Positions 1-8,052 of a DNA stretch of 26,696 nucleotides are shown in pieces (position 1 is the first letter of the stretch; every line of letters begins with the position of its first letter). Made by a program: the position numbers and the translations under genes. The notes beneath the pieces were generated by a model. That model made no database searches. It saw only the letters and a program-made list of their open reading frames with translations, and was not told the DNA's origin. Location of the stretch: assembly GCA_966185765.1 (NCBI GenBank), contig CBIFVZ010000055.1, forward strand, positions 1 to 26,696, read 5' to 3'. This stretch comes from CBIFVZ01 sp966185765. Lineage in GTDB: Bacteria; Pseudomonadota; Gammaproteobacteria; Enterobacterales; Enterobacteriaceae.

Positions 1-46
1 GTGATAGTATGTTGCCACTTTCCCACCTAATCCAGCAGAGGATGTT

Positions 47-235
47 ATGGACACTGAATTAACCGCTACTCAACTTGCCTTTGAATATATCCGTCGTGAA
101 AAAGAAACCCTGACCCCCGCACAGTTTCTGACGCGTGTACGTAAGTTAACGCTGGAATTTGAAGACCTTATGGAGCTGACCTCTTCTGAACTGGTTGAAG
201 AAATCTCCTTCGCCTCTCGCTTGGGTATTCACTAA
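47..235 (+). CDS. ydiH: YdiH-like small conserved protein
   Basis: Encodes a 62-residue acidic, probably helical soluble protein of unknown function. The whole sequence resembles my memory of E. coli YdiH, also 62 residues: the N-terminal TATQLAFEYIRR, the central LTPAQFLTRV and the C-terminal ASRLGIH all have close counterparts there. No signal peptide or membrane segment is visible. The start is supported by an AGAGGA ribosome site a few bases upstream of the ATG. In E. coli ydiH lies elsewhere on the chromosome, so its place beside ortT and yedJ is a rearrangement relative to that species. The family name is fairly secure; the role is unknown. Confidence 0.75.
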   Translation: MDTELTATQLAFEYIRREKETLTPAQFLTRVRKLTLEFEDLMELTSSELVEEISFASRLGIH

Positions 236-268
236 ATCTCAAATCAAACGCGATAACGGTGGTGTTGT

Positions 269-317
269 GCCTTTCTGTAGCCTTCCAGGGTGTTGAAAAG
301 TTTCAGGCCGGAAAGGC
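269..317 (+). terminator. Possible large stem-loop downstream of ydiH
   Basis: GCCTTTC at 269-275 pairs perfectly with GAAAGGC at 311-317 across a 35-base loop that is itself partly complementary. A short T-rich stretch (GTTTTGTTATT) follows. It could end ydiH transcription or be a structured leader. The loop is long and the T run interrupted, so this is weak. The remaining bases up to 455 are AT-rich and show no gene. Confidence 0.3.
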
Positions 318-455
318 AACGCGTTTTGTTATTATTGATGTTTAATTTCTGTTATTAATTTGTTTTGCAAGCATCATTCAGCCTTCATAGCACCATTGTT
401 ACCTTTTAACGGTAATGCGTGCGCAACAATCATTATTATAAATATTCACTTAAAT

Positions 456-484
456 TTGATTGCGATCATTAAATAGCGCATAGT
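456..484 (+). promoter_or_regulatory. Possible promoter of ortT
   Basis: TTGATT (456-461) and CATAGT (479-484) are separated by 17 bases. Each hexamer matches the sigma-70 consensus at four of six positions. Transcription would start near 491, leaving a leader of under 30 bases before the ortT ATG. This is inferred from spacing and consensus only. Confidence 0.35.
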
Positions 485-518
485 AGCGGCGTTTTGTTTC
501 CTTTTCTCACGATTTCTC

Positions 519-692
519 ATGACGTTCTATCAACATATGCTGGTTTTTTATGCGGTTATGGCGTCCATTGCGGCCGTCATTACGTTTTTTCTTGCACGAG
601 ACAAACTCAGCATTAAATTGCTCAGCGCGTTGTTGGTAGGGGCGACCTGGCCTATGAGCTTCCCCGTCGCGCTACTTTTCGCCCTTTTCTAA
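519..692 (+). CDS. ortT: OrtT/GhoT-family orphan membrane toxin
   Basis: A 57-codon gene. The product is the same length as E. coli OrtT (YdcX) and GhoT and has their layout: N-terminal YQHMLVFYAVMA, a first membrane helix (about residues 5-25), a short charged loop ARDKLSIK, and a second hydrophobic segment ending WPMSFPVALLFALF, the strongest family signature. Members are small inner-membrane proteins that damage the membrane and lower ATP. OrtT is described as acting without a cognate antitoxin, whereas GhoT is controlled by the GhoS RNase. No GhoS-like gene flanks it here, and the N-terminus is closer to OrtT than to GhoT. There is no clear Shine-Dalgarno upstream of the ATG, which fits low expression. 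Identification is strong; choosing OrtT over GhoT is a judgement. Confidence 0.85.
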   Translation: MTFYQHMLVFYAVMASIAAVITFFLARDKLSIKLLSALLVGATWPMSFPVALLFALF

Positions 693-732
693 TCGCTTTT
701 GCGAGATTTTCCTCTTTCCCTGATGTATCTTT

Positions 733-752
733 CCGCAGCTTTAGCGGTTTTT
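733..752 (+). terminator. Possible terminator after ortT
   Basis: CCGC and GCGG flank a seven-base loop and are followed by TTTTTG. The stem is short, so termination is plausible but not certain. It lies 40 bases beyond the ortT stop, before the next gene on the same strand. Confidence 0.4.
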
Positions 753-878
753 GATTTCACGCATTATTTACGTGCCAGTGCGAGAGGGATGATAGAACCG
801 CAGCCATAAAGCGCAAACTCAGGGTCAGACGCCCGTCTGGTCCTGATTTTCTGTCATTAATCTGATAACTGTAAACCA

Positions 879-1133
879 ATGGAAGAAAAACCTGTCCGTG
901 GCCCTGGTGGTCGCCTCGCCTTGTGGGCGCTCTATCTGTTTTGCTTTTACTCACTCTGGACCATTGTTCGCTATTTCTGGGTAGTGAGTGGGGTGGAATC
1001 GCTACCCGGTTCCGGTATAGCAGAGACTGTCGGTGATAAAGTGCTCAACGCGTTACTGGGTCTGTTGGTATTAGGTACGATAGGCTGCGTTTTAGGCGTG
1101 ATTGTATGGATTACGCGCCCGAAGATGTACTGA
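879..1133 (+). CDS. Small two-helix inner-membrane protein, unknown function
   Basis: An 84-residue protein with a basic, Gly-rich N-terminus (RGPGGR), a Trp/Tyr/Phe-rich first transmembrane helix at about residues 12-35, a polar loop, and a second helix at about 56-78, ending in a short basic tail. The positive-inside rule puts both termini in the cytoplasm. I do not recognise the family with confidence. Its position next to yedJ raises the possibility of an E. coli YedR relative, but I cannot confirm that by sequence. No strong ribosome site precedes the ATG. The reverse-strand frames over it look like shadows, while this frame gives a coherent membrane protein. Confidence 0.6.
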   Translation: MEEKPVRGPGGRLALWALYLFCFYSLWTIVRYFWVVSGVESLPGSGIAETVGDKVLNALLGLLVLGTIGCVLGVIVWITRPKMY

Positions 1134-1196
1134 GTACTGGTGGAACGGCGGTTTGGCTTGTTACTCTGATGTCTCGTTTTAATGAGAGAACATTTT

Positions 1197-1886
1197 ATGT
1201 CACCGGAATACTGGCAGTCGCAGTTTGAGGCCTGGCTTGCGCAGCACGCGCCGGACGATGACAAGGCGCATGATATTGCACACTTTCGCCGCGTGTGGCA
1301 AACCGCCTGCCAGCTGATGGAAACCAGCCCCGCCGACGCACTGGTAGTACTTGCCGCCTGCTATTTCCACGATATTGTCAATCTGCCTAAAAACCATCCC
1401 CAGCGCGCGCAGGCTTCTGCTATAGCAGCTCAGGAAACGCTGCGAATTTTGCGTGAAGATTTCCCGGCCTTTCCCTCCACTTTGCATGAAGCAGTGGCGC
1501 ATGCCGTGCAGGCTCACAGCTTTAGCGCAGGCGTAACGCCTTTAACACCAGAAGCACGAATCGTGCAGGATGCTGATCGGCTTGAGTCGTTAGGCGCAAT
1601 TGGTCTGGCACGGGTGTTTTATGTCTCAGGGGCACTGGGAAGGGCATTGTTTGATGATGACGATCCCCTGGCCGAGAGCCGTGAACTGGACGATTTAACC
1701 TTTGCTCTGGATCATTTTCAGAAAAAGCTGTTGCGGTTACCGGATACTATGCAAACAGAAGCGGGCCGCAGGCTGGCGCGCCACAACGCTAATTTTCTGG
1801 TGCACTATATGGCTAAACTGTGTGCGGAGTTGAAGGGCGATTTTTGCTCGCCTGATGCCGATGTTCTGGCGCGGTTTATGCGTTAA
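1197..1886 (+). CDS. yedJ: YedJ, HD-domain phosphohydrolase-like protein
   Basis: A 229-residue HD-superfamily protein matching E. coli YedJ along its length. Putative metal ligands appear as AHDIAHFRRVW (His25, Asp26, His29), CYFHDI (His58, Asp59) and QDADRLE further on. HD proteins generally hydrolyse phosphoesters or nucleotides; the substrate of YedJ is unknown. An ATG 15 bases upstream is in frame, but the start used here (MSPEYWQ) aligns with the E. coli N-terminus and has GAGAG eight bases upstream. It lies immediately before dcm on the same strand, as in E. coli. Confidence 0.9.
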   Translation: MSPEYWQSQFEAWLAQHAPDDDKAHDIAHFRRVWQTACQLMETSPADALVVLAACYFHDIVNLPKNHPQRAQASAIAAQETLRILREDFPAFPSTLHEAVAHAVQAHSFSAGVTPLTPEARIVQDADRLESLGAIGLARVFYVSGALGRALFDDDDPLAESRELDDLTFALDHFQKKLLRLPDTMQTEAGRRLARHNANFLVHYMAKLCAELKGDFCSPDADVLARFMR

Positions 1887-1957
1887 CGCCGCTGCTGCGT
1901 TCTCTCAGTGGGGAAACGGTGATAGAGTCTTCGCAAAGTATTCCAAAGGAATTGATG

Positions 1958-3367
1958 ATGGAACAACCCGATTTTACTGCCGTGCCTCGGAGTGTTGAGG
2001 GACAGCAGCAACAGGAAATGTCGCTTAAAGAAGAGCGGGCGTTGGCTGAACAGGTATTACAGATTTACGATGTGAAAACCGTGGTTGAAAAGCTTAACGC
2101 CGCGCGTGGCGACTGGAGTCGGGAGTCCTTTAAACGCTGGTATACCGGTAAATCCCAGAGCCGCAGCCTCATCGCGCGAGAAATGGCAATATTACAGAAC
2201 CTGTTGCCAAAACCACCTACCCATCATGGGCGTTACGCCTTCCGATTCATTGATCTTTTTGCCGGCATTGGCGGTATCCGTCATGGTTTTGAGGCAATTG
2301 GCGGGCAGTGTGTGTTTACCAGTGAGTGGAATAAGCATGCGGTGCGTACTTACAAAGCCAACTGGTATTGCGATCCTGAAGCCCACCGTTTCAATGAGGA
2401 TATTCGTGATATTACGCTCAGCCATCGTGTTGATGTGGATGACGAGCAAGCCGCAGAGCATATCCGCAGCACAGTACCTGACCACGATGTGCTACTGGCG
2501 GGCTTCCCTTGTCAGCCGTTTTCACTGGCGGGTGTGTCCAAAAAAAATGCCCTGGGCCGCGCCCACGGTTTTGCCTGTGAAACCCAGGGGACGCTATTTT
2601 TTGATGTTGCCCGCATTATTGCGGCAAAACGCCCGGCGATTTTTGTGCTGGAGAATGTGAAAAACCTCAAGAGTCACGATAAGGGCAATACCTTTCGCAT
2701 TATTATGCAGACCCTCGATGAACTGGGTTATGACATAGCGGATGCGGATGCTAACGGCTCGGACGATCCGAAGATTATCGATGGTCGTCATTTTCTGCCG
2801 CAGCACCGTGAGCGCATCGTGCTGGTGGGCTTTCGTCGTGACAGCGGCTTGAGTAAAGATTTTACGCTACGCAACCTGCCTGACTGCTATCCAAAGCGTC
2901 GCATCACGTTCAACGAACTGCTGGATGATGACGTACCAGGCAAATACATCCTGACGCCAACGCTGTGGCGTTATCTGTATCAGTACGCCAAAAAACATCA
3001 GCAGAAGGGCAACGGCTTTGGTTACGGTCTGGTCGACCCGACTAATCCTGACAGCGTTGCGCGCACGCTATCAGCACGCTATTACAAAGATGGTGCGGAA
3101 ATCCTGGTTGACCGTGGCTGGGATAAAGCGCTGGGCGAGCGCGACTTTGGCGATGCAGCAAACCAGCAGCATCGCCCACGCCGTCTCACGCCGCGCGAGT
3201 GCGCGCGCCTGATGGGGTTTGAAGCGCCTGGGCGGGCTGATTTCCGTATCCCGGTCTCAGATACCCAGGCATACCGTCAGTTTGGTAACTCGGTCGTGGT
3301 GCCAGCCTTTGCGGCGGTTGCACGTTTGCTGGAAAGCCGGATTCTTGAAGCGGCAGGACGCCAATAA
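1958..3367 (+). CDS. dcm: DNA cytosine-5 methyltransferase Dcm
   Basis: Methylates the inner C of CCWGG. Visible C5-methyltransferase motifs include the SAM-binding FIDLFAGIGGIR (about residues 97-108), the catalytic GFPCQPFS with the nucleophile at Cys185, FVLENVKNL with Glu232, the PQHRERIVLVGF motif, and the C-terminal YRQFGNSVV. It is 469 residues; E. coli Dcm is 472. An in-frame GTG exists at 1919, but AAGGA at 1946-1950 lies seven bases before the ATG used here, with a second ATG one codon upstream. The N-terminal 35 residues are Gln/Glu-rich and differ from E. coli, while the catalytic region is nearly identical. It is directly followed by vsr, which repairs the T:G mismatches made when its product deaminates. 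Confidence 0.97.
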   Translation: MEQPDFTAVPRSVEGQQQQEMSLKEERALAEQVLQIYDVKTVVEKLNAARGDWSRESFKRWYTGKSQSRSLIAREMAILQNLLPKPPTHHGRYAFRFIDLFAGIGGIRHGFEAIGGQCVFTSEWNKHAVRTYKANWYCDPEAHRFNEDIRDITLSHRVDVDDEQAAEHIRSTVPDHDVLLAGFPCQPFSLAGVSKKNALGRAHGFACETQGTLFFDVARIIAAKRPAIFVLENVKNLKSHDKGNTFRIIMQTLDELGYDIADADANGSDDPKIIDGRHFLPQHRERIVLVGFRRDSGLSKDFTLRNLPDCYPKRRITFNELLDDDVPGKYILTPTLWRYLYQYAKKHQQKGNGFGYGLVDPTNPDSVARTLSARYYKDGAEILVDRGWDKALGERDFGDAANQQHRPRRLTPRECARLMGFEAPGRADFRIPVSDTQAYRQFGNSVVVPAFAAVARLLESRILEAAGRQ

Positions 3368-3850
3368 ATGGCCGACGTTCACAGCAAGGCGGTGCGCAGT
3401 AAAAATATGCGCGCTATTGCCACGCGTGATACCACTATTGAAAAGCGTCTCGCCGGGCTGTTAACAGAACGGGATATCCCTTTTCGCACTCAGGATGCTG
3501 CGCTGGCCGGCAGACCTGATTTTGTGCTCGATGACTGGCGCTGCATTATCTTTACCCACGGCTGTTTCTGGCATCACCATGACTGCTATCTCTTTAAAGT
3601 GCCCGCTACGCGTACTGATTTCTGGATGGGTAAAATCAACAGTAATGTCATGCGCGATAAGCGCGATATTATGCGCTTAATCAACGATGGCTGGCGCGTC
3701 CTGGTCGTCTGGGAGTGCGCCCTGCGTGGGCGTGCAAAGCTGGAAGACGGCGCCCTGTCTGAGCGCCTTGAAGAGTGGATTTGTGGCGGCGGAATCTACG
3801 CTGAAATTGACACGCGCGGTATTCACGCCGTCATGCCGCCACAGGGTTAG
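3368..3850 (+). CDS. vsr: Very-short-patch repair endonuclease Vsr
   Basis: Nicks 5' to the mismatched T in T:G mismatches within Dcm sites, starting very-short-patch repair. The 160-residue product retains the known catalytic and metal-site residues of E. coli Vsr at the same positions: Glu25, Asp51 (GRPDF), Thr63 (FTHGC) and the HHH cluster at 69-71, plus the zinc-site cysteines. Its ATG follows the dcm stop codon with no gap, and AGGA lies nine bases upstream within dcm, so the pair should be co-transcribed and coupled. In E. coli vsr overlaps the end of dcm; here the two abut. The stop overlaps the convergent yedA stop by four bases. Confidence 0.97.
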   Translation: MADVHSKAVRSKNMRAIATRDTTIEKRLAGLLTERDIPFRTQDAALAGRPDFVLDDWRCIIFTHGCFWHHHDCYLFKVPATRTDFWMGKINSNVMRDKRDIMRLINDGWRVLVVWECALRGRAKLEDGALSERLEEWICGGGIYAEIDTRGIHAVMPPQG

Positions 3851-4761
3851 CGGCTTTCTCCTTCACAGGATTTCACTACAGATGGTGCCGGGAACAGGTA
3901 TTTACCCAGCGTGACCAGCAGGACTGCCAGAATAATCACCGCTAATGCCAGCCATTCTATTGTACTGAGGCTCTCACCGGCAAAGCTCGTTCCCAACAGC
4001 ACGGCAACCACGGGGTTAACGTACGCATAGCTGGTGGCAATAGCAGGTGCCACATTGCGGATAAGAAACATATACGCACTGATGGCAACAATGGAGCCAA
4101 AAAGCGCCAGATAGCTGACCGCAAGAATGCCCTGCAATGTCGGGGGATGGGTCATTCGCTCGCCGCTGACAAATGCCGCCAGCAGCAAAATGACGCCCGC
4201 AGCCAGCATCTCAATTGCACCTGCCATTAATCCAACGGGCAACGCTATGCGTGAACCCCACACGGAGCCAAACGCCCAGCTTAGTGAACCGATTAAGATC
4301 ATCAGCGCGCCCCAACGGTTGCCACTGAGGTTACCACCGCTATTGAGAAGCACAATGCCCACCAGACCAATACCAATACCCAACCATTCCAGAGCACGCG
4401 TTGGGATACCAAACAGGCGGCTAAAGCAGAGCGTAAACAGCGGCACGGTGGCGACCATTACAGCCGCGATACCCGATGGGACATTCTGATGTTCAGCGAC
4501 AGTTACCGTACCATTGCCCATTGCCAGTAACAGCAAACCAATGAGCGCGGCATTACGCATTTCACGCAGCGGCGGCAGGCGATGTCCACGTGCCAGAAGC
4601 ACACTGAGCAATAACAGACCGGCGCATACAAAGCGCACGCCAGCCATTGTTAGCGGCGGCCAGCTCTCCACCCCCAGACGGATGACAAAGTAGGTCGAAC
4701 CCCAAATGATGTAGAGCGCAAACAGTGCGCCTGCCAGCGGTAGCCAGCGAGCAATACGCAT
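3847..4761 (-). CDS. yedA: EamA/DMT-family transporter YedA
   Basis: A 304-residue inner-membrane protein with about ten predicted helices forming two EamA repeats. Signature stretches LYIIWGSTYFVIRLGVESWPP and AEHQNVPSGIAAVMVATVP match E. coli YedA closely, and the second repeat ends ATSYAYVNPVVAVLLG. The family includes drug/metabolite exporters; the natural substrate of YedA is unknown. The ATG aligns with the E. coli start. It is convergent with vsr and divergent from yedI, as in E. coli. The C-terminal tail is hydrophilic (KSCEGESR). Confidence 0.95.
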   Translation of the reverse strand: MRIARWLPLAGALFALYIIWGSTYFVIRLGVESWPPLTMAGVRFVCAGLLLLSVLLARGHRLPPLREMRNAALIGLLLLAMGNGTVTVAEHQNVPSGIAAVMVATVPLFTLCFSRLFGIPTRALEWLGIGIGLVGIVLLNSGGNLSGNRWGALMILIGSLSWAFGSVWGSRIALPVGLMAGAIEMLAAGVILLLAAFVSGERMTHPPTLQGILAVSYLALFGSIVAISAYMFLIRNVAPAIATSYAYVNPVVAVLLGTSFAGESLSTIEWLALAVIILAVLLVTLGKYLFPAPSVVKSCEGESR

Positions 4762-4936
4762 AGCTCCTCTCTGCGTAATAAAAGTAAAAGGGCAACAGTA
4801 AACGCGAAATGGCGGCGGCTGGCGAGGGATTTTAGTGCTATAGCGGCGTTATTTTTATGCTGCACGGGGAGTTTCGGCCGTCGGGTTTTTGCTCCATACT
4901 TAGCCGGAATTCAACAAAATAAAAAGGAAGGTTATT

Positions 4937-5851
4937 TTGGCCGGAAGTAGTTTGTTAACACTGCTGGATGATATTGCCACGCTGCTGGATGACATTTCAG
5001 TGATGGGGAAGCTCGCAGCAAAAAAGACAGCAGGGGTGTTAGGCGACGATCTCTCGCTTAATGCGCAGCAGGTGACTGGCGTGCGCGCCAACCGCGAGCT
5101 GCCGGTAGTCTGGGGCGTGGCGAAAGGCTCTTTCGTCAACAAGCTGATACTGGTTCCGCTGGCCCTTGTTATCAGCGCCTTTGCTCCGTGGGCAATCACA
5201 CCGCTTTTAATGCTGGGGGGGGCGTTTTTGTGCTTTGAAGGCGTGGAGAAAGTGCTGGAAAGCCTGCGTTCACGCGGTAAAAAGCAAAGTCCGCAGGAGC
5301 GCCAACAGCGTCTTGAAGCCATTGCGGCTCAGGATCCTAAAGCGTTTGAGCGCGATAAAATTAAAGGGGCGGTACGCACTGATTTTATTTTGTCGGCAGA
5401 AATTGTTGCTATCACGCTCGGGATTGTGGCCGACGCGCCGCTGCTGACTCAGGTACTGGTGCTTTCCGGTATTGCCATTCTGGTGACAATAGGGGTGTAC
5501 GGCCTGGTAGGGTTGATTGTGCGCCTGGATGATATGGGTTACTGGCTGGTTGAGCGCACCTCTGCGCTTGCACGTGCCACAGGTAAAGGCCTGCTGACAC
5601 TGGCTCCGTGGCTGATGAAATCACTGTCGATTATTGGCACGCTCGCGATGTTTCTCGTGGGAGGAGGCATTCTGGTGCATGGTATTGCTCCGCTAGCGCA
5701 TGCGATTGAAGGCTTTGCTGTACAGGGTGGGGCGCTGATGGCGTCTGTACTGCCGGTGCTCATTAATCTGGTGTTGGGTTTCATTGTCGGAAGTGTGGTG
5801 GTATTGATTGTAAACGGAATCAACCGCCTGCGGGGCAAAGCGGCACATTAA
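4937..5851 (+). CDS. yedI: YedI, DUF808 multi-pass membrane protein
   Basis: A 304-residue DUF808 protein nearly identical to E. coli YedI, especially in the first 80 residues (LLDDIATLLDDISVMGKLAAKK). Several membrane helices are visible at about residues 70-95, 155-200 and 215-290. The function is unknown; family members are sometimes linked to nucleases or transport, but nothing here settles that. The start is TTG, with AAGGAAG about seven bases upstream. No ATG occurs near the conserved N-terminus, so the non-AUG start is well supported. yodC follows on the same strand after 93 bases. Confidence 0.92.
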   Translation: MAGSSLLTLLDDIATLLDDISVMGKLAAKKTAGVLGDDLSLNAQQVTGVRANRELPVVWGVAKGSFVNKLILVPLALVISAFAPWAITPLLMLGGAFLCFEGVEKVLESLRSRGKKQSPQERQQRLEAIAAQDPKAFERDKIKGAVRTDFILSAEIVAITLGIVADAPLLTQVLVLSGIAILVTIGVYGLVGLIVRLDDMGYWLVERTSALARATGKGLLTLAPWLMKSLSIIGTLAMFLVGGGILVHGIAPLAHAIEGFAVQGGALMASVLPVLINLVLGFIVGSVVVLIVNGINRLRGKAAH

Positions 5852-5944
5852 AAATAAGAAAAAGCTGAACGCCGGAGTGAGCAAAACGCGTTTTTCCTGG
5901 CTACGCTGTAGTGGATTCCCCCAGACTGAACAGGAGACGCAAAG

Positions 5945-6124
5945 ATGCTTTTTGTGATCAGTGATGAGGTCAGGCACAAAAACGGCGGTCAGCGCATGAT
6001 TGTAACCGGGTTTGCCAACGGTATGGTCGAGTGTCGCTGGTATAACGGTTTTGCGGTCCAGCGAGAAGCGTTCCGCGAGGACGAGTTATACGCCGGCAAG
6101 CGTGAAAGCTGCGTTCAGGAGTGA
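5945..6124 (+). CDS. yodC: YodC small conserved protein
   Basis: A 59-residue protein beginning MLFVISDEV and containing a MIVTGFANGMVECRWYNGF core, which matches E. coli YodC (60 residues) in sequence and position between yedI and dgcQ. The short beta-rich sequence resembles the YodC/DUF2158-type fold; no biochemical role is known. The ATG is preceded by CAGGAGAC at suitable spacing. The C-terminal ten residues diverge from E. coli. It is easily missed because of its length. Confidence 0.93.
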   Translation: MLFVISDEVRHKNGGQRMIVTGFANGMVECRWYNGFAVQREAFREDELYAGKRESCVQE

Positions 6125-6148
6125 ACTCTGACGCCGACATTCATTACC

Positions 6149-6182
6149 GTGGCTGGTAGCACGTCACTGTGCCGCCAGCCAC
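6149..6182. repeat. Strong hairpin downstream of yodC
   Basis: GTGGCTGG (6149-6156) pairs with CCAGCCAC (6175-6182), and inside it GCAC (6159-6162) pairs with GTGC (6169-6172) around a six-base loop. No T run follows (CTCTCTGT), so it is not a classic intrinsic terminator. It may protect the 3' end of yodC mRNA or act with Rho. Confidence 0.6.
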
Positions 6183-6266
6183 CTCTCTGTAACATTCAGA
6201 GCCTGCCAGTCAGGTCTTCCTTCCAGGGTTTTTCGTGGGCCATTGCCCCTGAAACATGCGGTCTGT

Positions 6267-6280
6267 TAAGAATTTTCCTG
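6267..6280 (+). promoter_or_regulatory. RcsAB-box-like site upstream of dgcQ
   Basis: TAAGAATTTTCCTG agrees at 12 of 14 positions with the RcsAB consensus as I recall it, TAAGAATATTCCTA. It lies about 108 bases before the dgcQ start codon, a plausible activator or repressor position. The match is seen in the sequence; regulation by Rcs is inferred. Confidence 0.45.
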
Positions 6281-6387
6281 AGTATGTGCGCTTTTTGTCT
6301 GGCAAAATAGGGCCAATACATGAGTGTTTCAGGCTCAAACAGGCTTATCTGCTAAAGACGTATTTTTGAATATCTGGGAGAGCTGTC

Positions 6388-8052
6388 GTGTCTGCGGACC
6401 GAAATCAGCAACAAACTGGCCGTGTCAAAAACCCACACCGGGTAGTGAACATTTGCTTTCTTGTGGTGTTTATCTGCTCAACCCTTCTGACCTGGCGCGA
6501 GATGGTGGTACTTGAACACGCTTATGTCTCGTCTCAGCGTAACACGCTGGATAACATTGCCACTTCACTCGACAGGCAGTTACAACAAAGCATTGATAAT
6601 CTGCTTTTTTTTTGCAATACCATGCGTTACGCATTGCAGTATCCTATTTCTACCGATAAATCGCGCCAGGCAATGGCAGAATTTGATGCCCTGCGACACC
6701 AGCCGCACTGGCAGATTCGACTGGATCCCGGGCGCAGCATGCCGTTAAGTGGTGTTTCAGATGATTTTGTCAGCGCCAATGCGCTGTTGGTGCGCGATGA
6801 AGCTACTATGCATAGCGAACTGAGCGCCGCGCTCGAATTTAGCTATATTCTGGAACTCTCAGATACTCGGCGCGACCTGCAACGCCGTACCTACTATGTA
6901 TCACGTGCTGGATATTATATTTCCAGCCTGCCGGGTAAAAATGACGACTCCCTCATTGCCCGCTATGCACGCCAGGTTTCTCGCCCCTACTTCGCGCAGC
7001 ACGATGACCGCACAAATCGCTCACGTGCGCTACGTTGGGAACACTCCTGGGACCCGACCCGCAATAAAGACCAGGTCATCACCGCCAGCGTTCCGCTGGA
7101 CTACCAGAACCGTTGGTACGGCGTTCTGGCAATGGATTTTACTATTCCCGCCATGAATAAATTCCTCGCCAGCGCGATGCCAGAGGAAGATGAAAGCACC
7201 ATTTTACTGTATGACAATAAATTTAATGTTATTGCTTCTACCAAGCCGCAGAATGGCACCCCTCAATTTACCCAAAGTCAGTTTGCCGAAATTGCCCGTA
7301 GCATGGAGCTGAGCAATGAAGGCGAATTGCGTATGGAAGGTAGCTTTGTGACCTGGGATAAACTCAATACTTTTGATGGCGTCCTGATAAAAGTTCACAC
7401 CCTTGATGAGGGCGTTCGCGGTGAGTTTGGCCGCATCAGTATTGTGCTGCTACTGCTCTGGCTGCTGTTTACGCTCATGCTGCTCGGCTCCTGGATAGTT
7501 ATACGCCGCCTGGTCAACGATATGATGTCGTTGCAGTCGCGCCTGACATGGCGCGCCAATTACGACACGCTGACGCGCTTATTTAACCGAGGGGCATTTT
7601 TCGAACATGCGCAGACCTTTGCGAAAGAGTGTCGTATGCGTGCTCAGCCGTTCTCGGTTATTCAGCTCGACCTGGATCATTTCAAAAGTATTAATGACCG
7701 TTTCGGTCACGATGCCGGGGACCGGGTGCTGAGCCATGCGGCAGGTATTATTAGCGGTTCATTACGTGGTGAAGATATCGCCGGGCGTGTGGGAGGCGAA
7801 GAGTTTTGTGTGGTGTTGCCAGGTGCAACGATGGCACAGGCTGGCGAAGTCGCCGAGCGAATCCGCGAGCGTCTGAATTTGAAAGAACTGCTGATACGCA
7901 ATGGCGATACATTACACATCAGCGCCTCCTTTGGTGTCAGTTCCTCACAGGAAAGCGGGGATTACGACTTCGAGCATTTACAGAATGTGGCCGATGGACG
8001 TTTGTATAAAGCGAAGCAAGGGGGACGTAACCAGGTATGCAGTCAAGGATGA
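6388..8052 (+). CDS. dgcQ: Diguanylate cyclase DgcQ (YedQ)
   Basis: Makes cyclic di-GMP from two GTP. The 554-residue protein has an N-terminal membrane helix (about residues 20-36), a large periplasmic sensor region (about 40-350), a second helix (about 352-372) and a C-terminal GGDEF domain. The active-site motif is GGEEF at 469-473, and an inhibitory I-site, RGED at 460-463, lies five residues before it, so the enzyme should be active and product-inhibited. The start is GTG after GGGAGAG. E. coli DgcQ, 564 residues, influences cellulose production. It follows yodC as in E. coli; the gene normally next, mpgP, is missing. Confidence 0.93.
   Translation: MSADRNQQQTGRVKNPHRVVNICFLVVFICSTLLTWREMVVLEHAYVSSQRNTLDNIATSLDRQLQQSIDNLLFFCNTMRYALQYPISTDKSRQAMAEFDALRHQPHWQIRLDPGRSMPLSGVSDDFVSANALLVRDEATMHSELSAALEFSYILELSDTRRDLQRRTYYVSRAGYYISSLPGKNDDSLIARYARQVSRPYFAQHDDRTNRSRALRWEHSWDPTRNKDQVITASVPLDYQNRWYGVLAMDFTIPAMNKFLASAMPEEDESTILLYDNKFNVIASTKPQNGTPQFTQSQFAEIARSMELSNEGELRMEGSFVTWDKLNTFDGVLIKVHTLDEGVRGEFGRISIVLLLLWLLFTLMLLGSWIVIRRLVNDMMSLQSRLTWRANYDTLTRLFNRGAFFEHAQTFAKECRMRAQPFSVIQLDLDHFKSINDRFGHDAGDRVLSHAAGIISGSLRGEDIAGRVGGEEFCVVLPGATMAQAGEVAERIRERLNLKELLIRNGDTLHISASFGVSSSQESGDYDFEHLQNVADGRLYKAKQGGRNQVCSQG

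Noticed and set aside
1182..1196. The longer yedJ start
   Set aside because: The ribosome site GAGAG would lie inside the coding region, and the shorter start aligns with the E. coli protein.
2085..2660. A 191-codon open frame inside dcm
   Set aside because: It overlaps the strongly conserved methyltransferase in another frame and has no family features or ribosome site.
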